Program-made: the position numbers and the translations under genes
Shown here: piece after piece, positions 59,519 to 64,000 of the stretch
Layout: the number at the start of each line of letters is the position of its first letter
Numbering within the stretch: position 1 is the stretch's first letter
Assembly (NCBI RefSeq): GCF_014648475.1
Contig: NZ_BMRE01000017.1
Coordinates: forward strand, 82,321-146,320
Length of the DNA stretch: 64,000 bases
Source of the DNA: Lentzea flava
GTDB taxonomy: Bacteria > Actinomycetota > Actinomycetes > Mycobacteriales > Pseudonocardiaceae
Direction: 5' to 3'
Notes under the pieces: model-generated
Told to the model about the DNA's origin: nothing
Seen by the model: only the letters and a program-made list of their open reading frames with translations
The model's database searches: none

Positions 59519-60420
59519 CCCTGGTGGCAGAAGAGGTCCGCATCGAGGTGCCCGTGTCCGGGGCTCCGAAACGGGGCGTGGTGTCCCGGCTCGTGTCCCG
59601 TCTCGGCAACGGGTTCGTGCAACTGGTGCTCGCGCTGGTGGCGCTGTTCTGGCTGGTTCCGGTGTTCGGCCTGCTGATCGCGTCGTTGCGGGACGAGTCG
59701 GCCAACACCGCGAGCGGCTGGTGGACGGTGTTCACCAAGCCCTCCGAACTGACCCTGGACAACTACGCGGACCTCGTCGCGAACCAGGCGGTGTGGCAGT
59801 CGTTCCTCAACACCTTCTACATCGCCGTTCCCGCAACGGTTCTGGTCGTCGTGATGGCGGCGCTGGCGTCGTACGCGCTGTCGTGGATCGAGTTCCCCGG
59901 CCGCGAGACGCTCACGGTCGTCGTGGTCGGGCTGCTGGTGATGCCGATCCAGGTGGCGCTCATCCCGGTCGCCAAGCTGTTCGGCGCGTTCGGCCTCTTC
60001 GGCACGATCACCGGTGTGGTGCTGTTCCACGTCGCGTTCGGCCTGCCGTTCGCCATCTTCCTGCTGCGCAACTTCTTCACCGGCATCCCGCGCGACCTGA
60101 TCGAGGCGGCGCGGATGGACGGCGCGACGGAGTGGGTGATCTTCAAACGGGTGGTGCTGCCGGTGGCCAAGCCGGCGATCGCGTCGCTGACGATCTTCCA
60201 GTTCCTCTGGGTGTGGAACGACATGCTGGTGGCGCTGGTGTTCGCGGACCAGGACTCGGCGCCGATCACCGTGGCGCTGCGGGCCCAGCTGCGCCAGTTC
60301 GGCACCAACATCGATCTGCTCGCCACGGGCGCGTTCCTGTCGATGGTCGTGCCGCTCGCGGTGTTCCTGGTGTTCCAGAAGTACTTCGTGCAGGGCGTGC
60401 TGGCGGGGTCGACGAAATGA
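59515..60420 (+). CDS. Sugar ABC transporter permease (MalG-type)
   Basis: 301 aa from a GTG overlapping the previous stop. N-terminal cytoplasmic ~30 residues, six helices, EAA loop IEAARMDGATEWVIFKRVVLPVAKP near residue 200. Ends LVFQKYFVQGVLAGSTK, typical of the family. Forms the channel with the insert-bearing permease. Confidence 0.92.
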   Translation: MTLVAEEVRIEVPVSGAPKRGVVSRLVSRLGNGFVQLVLALVALFWLVPVFGLLIASLRDESANTASGWWTVFTKPSELTLDNYADLVANQAVWQSFLNTFYIAVPATVLVVVMAALASYALSWIEFPGRETLTVVVVGLLVMPIQVALIPVAKLFGAFGLFGTITGVVLFHVAFGLPFAIFLLRNFFTGIPRDLIEAARMDGATEWVIFKRVVLPVAKPAIASLTIFQFLWVWNDMLVALVFADQDSAPITVALRAQLRQFGTNIDLLATGAFLSMVVPLAVFLVFQKYFVQGVLAGSTK

Positions 60421-61577
60421 CCGCCGTCGCGCTGCGGGACGTGAGCCTCGTCTACCCCGGCGGCACGGTCGCCGTGAACGACGTCAGCCTCTCCGTGGCC
60501 GACGGCGAGTTCGTCGTGCTGCTCGGCCCGTCGGGCTGCGGCAAGTCGAGCATTCTGCGCATGGTCGCGGGTCTGCAACGCCCGACCCGCGGCCAGGTCG
60601 TCCTCGACGGGGCTCCCGCGGACGACGTCCCCGCCCGCTCGCGCGGCGTGTCGATGGTGTTCCAGGACTTCGCGCTGTACCCGCACCTCACCGTGGGGGA
60701 CAACATCGGTTTTCCACTGGACGTGAGCGGGTGTCCCCGCCAGGAGCGCACCGAGCGGATCGCCGAGGTGGCGGACGCGTTCGGCATCGGCGACCTGCTC
60801 GGACGGCGGCCGGCCGAGCTGTCCGGCGGGCAGCGGCAGCGCGCGGCGATGGCGCGGGCGATCGTGCGCGGCCCCCGTGTGCTGCTGATGGACGAGCCGC
60901 TGTCCAATTTGGACGCCGTGCTGCGTTCCGGTCTGCGCGCGGAGATCGCCGGCCTGGCGCGTTCGCTGGGTTTGACGGTGTTGTACGTGACGCACGACCA
61001 GATCGAGGCGCAGACCATGGCCGACCGGATCGCGGTGCTGCGCAACGGTGTGCTGGAGGACGAGGGCCTGCCCGACGAGGTCTACCGGCACCCCGCGACG
61101 ATGCACGTGGCCGCGTTCCTCGGCAGCCCCAGGATGAGCCTGTTCAGGGCGTACGTGCAGGTCGTCGTCGACAGTCACGTCGCGCTGCACGTCGGCGGCC
61201 AGGTGATCGACCTGCCGTGGCCGGACATGCGCGCCCGTGCCGTCGCCCACTACGACGGCGAGGACATCGCGGTGGGCGCCAGGACCGAGGCGCTGCGGCC
61301 CGCCCCACCCGGCTCGTCGGGCTCGGTGCTGACCGGGCAGGTGCGGCACTTGGAGCACCACGGGCACGAGACGCTGGTGTCGGTCGACGTCGGCGCGTGG
61401 GGTGTGGAGCCGAGCGGTCTGCACGAGCTGCGCACCGGGGAGCTGGTGCTGCGGGTGCGGCCGGACGTGCGGCCCGTGCGGGGCGAGCACGTGGGCGTGC
61501 ACCTGTGCCTGGAGCAGCTGCACTTCTTCGACCTGGCCGACGGGCGGCGGATAGGGCCACGCGGCCGCCGCCGCTGA
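60417..61577 (+). CDS. Second sugar ABC ATPase of the operon
   Basis: 386 aa, ATG overlapping the permease stop (ATGA). Walker A GPSGCGKSS near residue 37, signature LSGGQRQRAAMARAI, Walker B LLMDEPLSNLDA, H loop VTHDQIEAQT. The C-terminal regulatory domain is divergent from that of the ATPase at 55730 (VHLCLEQLHFFDLADGRRIG). Two ATPases in one operon could form a heterodimer or serve different importers. Confidence 0.92.
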   Translation: MTAVALRDVSLVYPGGTVAVNDVSLSVADGEFVVLLGPSGCGKSSILRMVAGLQRPTRGQVVLDGAPADDVPARSRGVSMVFQDFALYPHLTVGDNIGFPLDVSGCPRQERTERIAEVADAFGIGDLLGRRPAELSGGQRQRAAMARAIVRGPRVLLMDEPLSNLDAVLRSGLRAEIAGLARSLGLTVLYVTHDQIEAQTMADRIAVLRNGVLEDEGLPDEVYRHPATMHVAAFLGSPRMSLFRAYVQVVVDSHVALHVGGQVIDLPWPDMRARAVAHYDGEDIAVGARTEALRPAPPGSSGSVLTGQVRHLEHHGHETLVSVDVGAWGVEPSGLHELRTGELVLRVRPDVRPVRGEHVGVHLCLEQLHFFDLADGRRIGPRGRRR

Positions 61578-61608
61578 ACGGGTGGCGGACCTGGTGCGCC
61601 GCATCGCC

Positions 61609-63936
61609 TCAGCCCGTCAGCGCCGCCGCCAGCTCGCTCGCCGTCCCCCGCACGGCAGGCGTGTCGTACCGGTCGCACTCCGCCAGCGCCCGCACCCGCA
61701 ACTCCCGTGCCTCACCCACTTCCCCGGCAGCGTCGGCCAGTTCCGCCAGCCGAGCCATGATCTCGATCCGGTGGTCGGACAGCCGGGCCTCGTCCAGCGC
61801 GGACAGCAGCTGCACCTTGGCCTCGTCGAGCCTGCCCGCGTCCATCAGCACGATCCCGCGGTTGTGCCGCACCCGCGCGACACCGGCGGTCGTGCCGTGC
61901 CGCAGGAACAACGACTCCGCCTCGTCGAGCATCTCCAGCGACGCCAGCACTTCGCCGGCGGCGGCCAGGTTGGTGGCCAGGCGGATGAGCATCATCGACA
62001 GCAACCCGTCGTCGCCGCCCACCTTGCGGTGCTGCATCACGCCGCGTTCCTGCACCTCGATGGCCTCGTCGACGGAGCCGACCGAGCCGAGCATCAGGCC
62101 GAGCAGGGACAGCGCCAGGTTCTCCCCGATCAGGTAGCCGGCCTGCTCGAACAGCTCGACGGCTCGGCGGCCCAGCCACACGGCCTTCTCCGGTTCGCCG
62201 ACCCGCCGCCGGATCGCCGAGCCGTAGTACCAGGTCCACGCCTCCGTCACGGTGTCGTCGACCAGGACCGCCGCCGCCCGTTCGTGCACGTGCAGAGCGT
62301 CGTGGGGCTGGCCGCACAACGCGTAGAGCGCCCACGAGAGGTAGTTCAGCTGCTCCGCGGTGTCGCGGGTGTTGCCCAGCGCCTTGGCCGCCTCGGCGCC
62401 CGCGCCGAAGACCTCCCGCCACAGCTCGCCCACGCCGTGCATGTCCGAGTACCAGTGCATCGCCTTGGCCAGCGCGAGCACCTGTTCGTGCTCACCCAGC
62501 TCCACCGCCGAACGCAGGGCGCCGCGCCAGTTCTCCAGTTCCAGCGCGAGCCAGCGGCCGGCGGATTCCCTGTCCCGCACCGAATCCGCCGCGTCGTGGT
62601 CGAACATCCGCGCGTTGCGGGTGGCGACGGAGAGCAGCCAGTGCCGCAGCCGGGTGCCGACCTCCCTCACCACGTCCGGGTCCTCGTCCAGTTCGAGGCG
62701 TTCGACGGCGAACACGCGCAGCAGGTCGTGGCACGTGTAGCGGCCGGGGGTCTCGCTGATGCCGAGGAGGTTCGCGTCGGCGAGCTCCTCCAGGGCCTCG
62801 TCGGCGCCGTCGACGAGCACCGCGGCCAGGTCCGCGCTGAGGTCAGGACCGGGAACGAGCGCGAGTCGACGGAACAACGTGGCCGCGCCGGGGCTCAGCT
62901 GATGGTAGGAGATCTCGAACGCCGCCCGCACCTGCAGGTCGCCCGCCCGCAGCACCGACAGCCGGCGCCGCTCGTCCGCCAGCTGGTCGGCGAGGTGCGC
63001 GATCGTCCACTGCGGTCTGCCGGTGAGCCGGTTGCCCGCGATCAGCAGCGCGAGCGGCATGCCACCGCACAACGCCGCGAGCCGGGACGCGGCCTCGGGT
63101 TCGGCCGCGACGCGGTCCTCGCCCGCCACCGCGCCCAGCAGTGCCACGGAACGGTCCAGCGGCAGCAAGCCGACCGCCAGCCGGTGCCGGGCGTCCAGTC
63201 CCGTCAGGGTGTTGCGGCTGGTCACGACCACCAGCGTGCCGGGGCTGGAGGCGAGCAGCGGCCGGACCTGGGGCTCGTTCGCCGCGTTGTCCAGCACGAG
63301 CAGCACCGCGCGGTCGCGCAGCAACGAGTGGTAGAGCGACAGCTTGTCGTCCCGGTCTGCCGGGATCTGGCGTTCGTCCACACCGAACGATCTCAGCAGC
63401 CGGTGCGCGGCCCGTTCCGGCGTCAGCGGCTCCGCGTCCATGCCGCGCAGGTCGAGGAACACGCAGCCGTCCGCGAACCGCGTGCCCAGCCGATGCCCGG
63501 CGTCGACGGCGAGCGCGGTCTTGCCCGCGCCGGGCGGGCCGTGGACCACCGCGACCTGAAGATGGGACGCGGACGCCGCTTCGGCCGCGAACCTGGTCAA
63601 CTGTTCCCGCTCGGCTTCCCTTCCGGTCAGTTCCACGAGAACGGGCGGCAGTGAGTGCGACATCACGACGGAGCTGGGGAACTCGGGCTTTTCCTCGGCG
63701 GAGGACATTCGGCCCGCGCGGGCGAGCGCGGTGAACTCCGCGGCCTCGTCGCCTTTCAGGTCGAGCCCGCTGATGAGCAGTTGCACGGTTCGCAACTGCG
63801 GCGTCAGCGTCCGGCCGCGTTCCATGTCACTGATGGCGCGCATGCTCAGGCCGGTGCGTTCCGCCAGTTCTTCCTGGGTCAGCGGAATGCGGGACCGGTA
63901 GAAGCGCAAGAAGTCCCCGAAAGCAGATGTCCCCAC
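61609..63936 (-). CDS. HTH-NB-ARC-TPR regulator
   Basis: 775 aa from a GTG. XRE-type helix-turn-helix at the N-terminus (PLTQEELAERTGLSMRAISDMERGRTLTP). NB-ARC with P-loop GPPGAGKTA near residue 140, LLVLDNA and VVVTSR. From about 500, a series of TPR-like helix pairs (EKAVWLGRRAVELFEQAGY; VDEAIEVQERGVMQHRKVGG). A STAND-type switch: ligand binding through the repeats would alter NTP state and DNA binding. Converges with the ABC operon, 31 bp apart. No obvious adjacent target. Confidence 0.92.
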   Translation of the reverse strand: MGTSAFGDFLRFYRSRIPLTQEELAERTGLSMRAISDMERGRTLTPQLRTVQLLISGLDLKGDEAAEFTALARAGRMSSAEEKPEFPSSVVMSHSLPPVLVELTGREAEREQLTRFAAEAASASHLQVAVVHGPPGAGKTALAVDAGHRLGTRFADGCVFLDLRGMDAEPLTPERAAHRLLRSFGVDERQIPADRDDKLSLYHSLLRDRAVLLVLDNAANEPQVRPLLASSPGTLVVVTSRNTLTGLDARHRLAVGLLPLDRSVALLGAVAGEDRVAAEPEAASRLAALCGGMPLALLIAGNRLTGRPQWTIAHLADQLADERRRLSVLRAGDLQVRAAFEISYHQLSPGAATLFRRLALVPGPDLSADLAAVLVDGADEALEELADANLLGISETPGRYTCHDLLRVFAVERLELDEDPDVVREVGTRLRHWLLSVATRNARMFDHDAADSVRDRESAGRWLALELENWRGALRSAVELGEHEQVLALAKAMHWYSDMHGVGELWREVFGAGAEAAKALGNTRDTAEQLNYLSWALYALCGQPHDALHVHERAAAVLVDDTVTEAWTWYYGSAIRRRVGEPEKAVWLGRRAVELFEQAGYLIGENLALSLLGLMLGSVGSVDEAIEVQERGVMQHRKVGGDDGLLSMMLIRLATNLAAAGEVLASLEMLDEAESLFLRHGTTAGVARVRHNRGIVLMDAGRLDEAKVQLLSALDEARLSDHRIEIMARLAELADAAGEVGEARELRVRALAECDRYDTPAVRGTASELAAALTG

Positions 63937-64000
63937 GACTCACTAGATGGTTGATTCCAAGGTCAATGGTCGTAGGCGGTCAGTGATCGTTTGACTGGCT
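63937..64000. promoter_or_regulatory. Upstream region of the last regulator
   Basis: 64 bp at the window edge that should carry its promoter. Nothing diagnostic seen. Confidence 0.25.

Noticed and set aside
1..64000. CRISPR arrays, insertion sequences, prophage genes
   Set aside because: No regularly spaced repeats, transposase motifs with terminal inverted repeats, or phage structural genes were seen on either strand.

Overview
High-GC actinomycete chromosome. The GTG starts, ATGA/GTGA stop-start overlaps, SARP/NB-ARC regulators, bacterial Ku, CebR-type operators and PafBC-type promoters suggest a Pseudonocardiales member (Lentzea/Saccharothrix-like). The genus is an inference from style, not from a search. 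Nearly all the sequence is coding. I saw no prophage, insertion sequence, rRNA or CRISPR array.

Layout. 1-11.4 kb is mixed: a cut-off SARP regulator, a PP2C-like phosphatase, Ku, a small secreted protein, a phosphoesterase, an alpha/beta hydrolase, a secreted GH97 enzyme, a permuted papain-like hydrolase, a tiny membrane protein, a scar made of two gene remnants (MFS and TetR), then an ArsR-like regulator with a TPR-like partner. 11.3-31.8 kb, all on the minus strand, is the largest block: four tandem DUF4132 proteins (three with an N-terminal WGR domain), followed by MoxR AAA+ ATPase, DUF5682, VWA and SWIM genes joined by stop-start overlaps. This gene set matches the E. coli molR/yehI-yehL-yehM-yehP-yehQ locus as I recall it. 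Three promoter-like sites in the block fit the PafBC (RecA-independent) DNA-damage promoter consensus tTGTCRgtg-N8-TAnnnT, so I infer a DNA-damage-induced system.

31.9-34.7 kb: a GH13 alpha-glucosidase with LacI-type operators. Divergent from it is a compact RNA locus: a 16-residue leader peptide (MQHMCHQHVWCSPGMS), a strong intrinsic terminator with a competing antiterminator, then tRNA-Gln, tRNA-His, tRNA-Met and tRNA-Cys genes. The leader begins Gln-His-Met-Cys after its start Met, in the same order as the tRNA genes. This looks like ribosome-mediated attenuation of a reserve tRNA array and is the most striking item in the window.

34.7-45.2 kb: an inositol-phosphatase-like gene, an ArsR-like regulator with a DUF1684 partner, an APH-family kinase, DoxX, an excalibur-like protein, and a complete cellobiose-type uptake operon (cebE-cebF-cebG-bglC) bracketed by two LacI paralogs, with two CebR-type palindromes. 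45.4-64 kb: a SARP-NB-ARC-TPR regulator, an ECF sigma factor fused to a zinc-finger/membrane/extracellular tail, a GH15 enzyme, a two-component system divergent from a five-gene sugar ABC operon with two ATPases, and an HTH-NB-ARC-TPR regulator. Sugar catabolism (GH97, GH13, GH1, GH15 and two importers) and DNA-damage functions (Ku, the WGR block) are the recurring themes.
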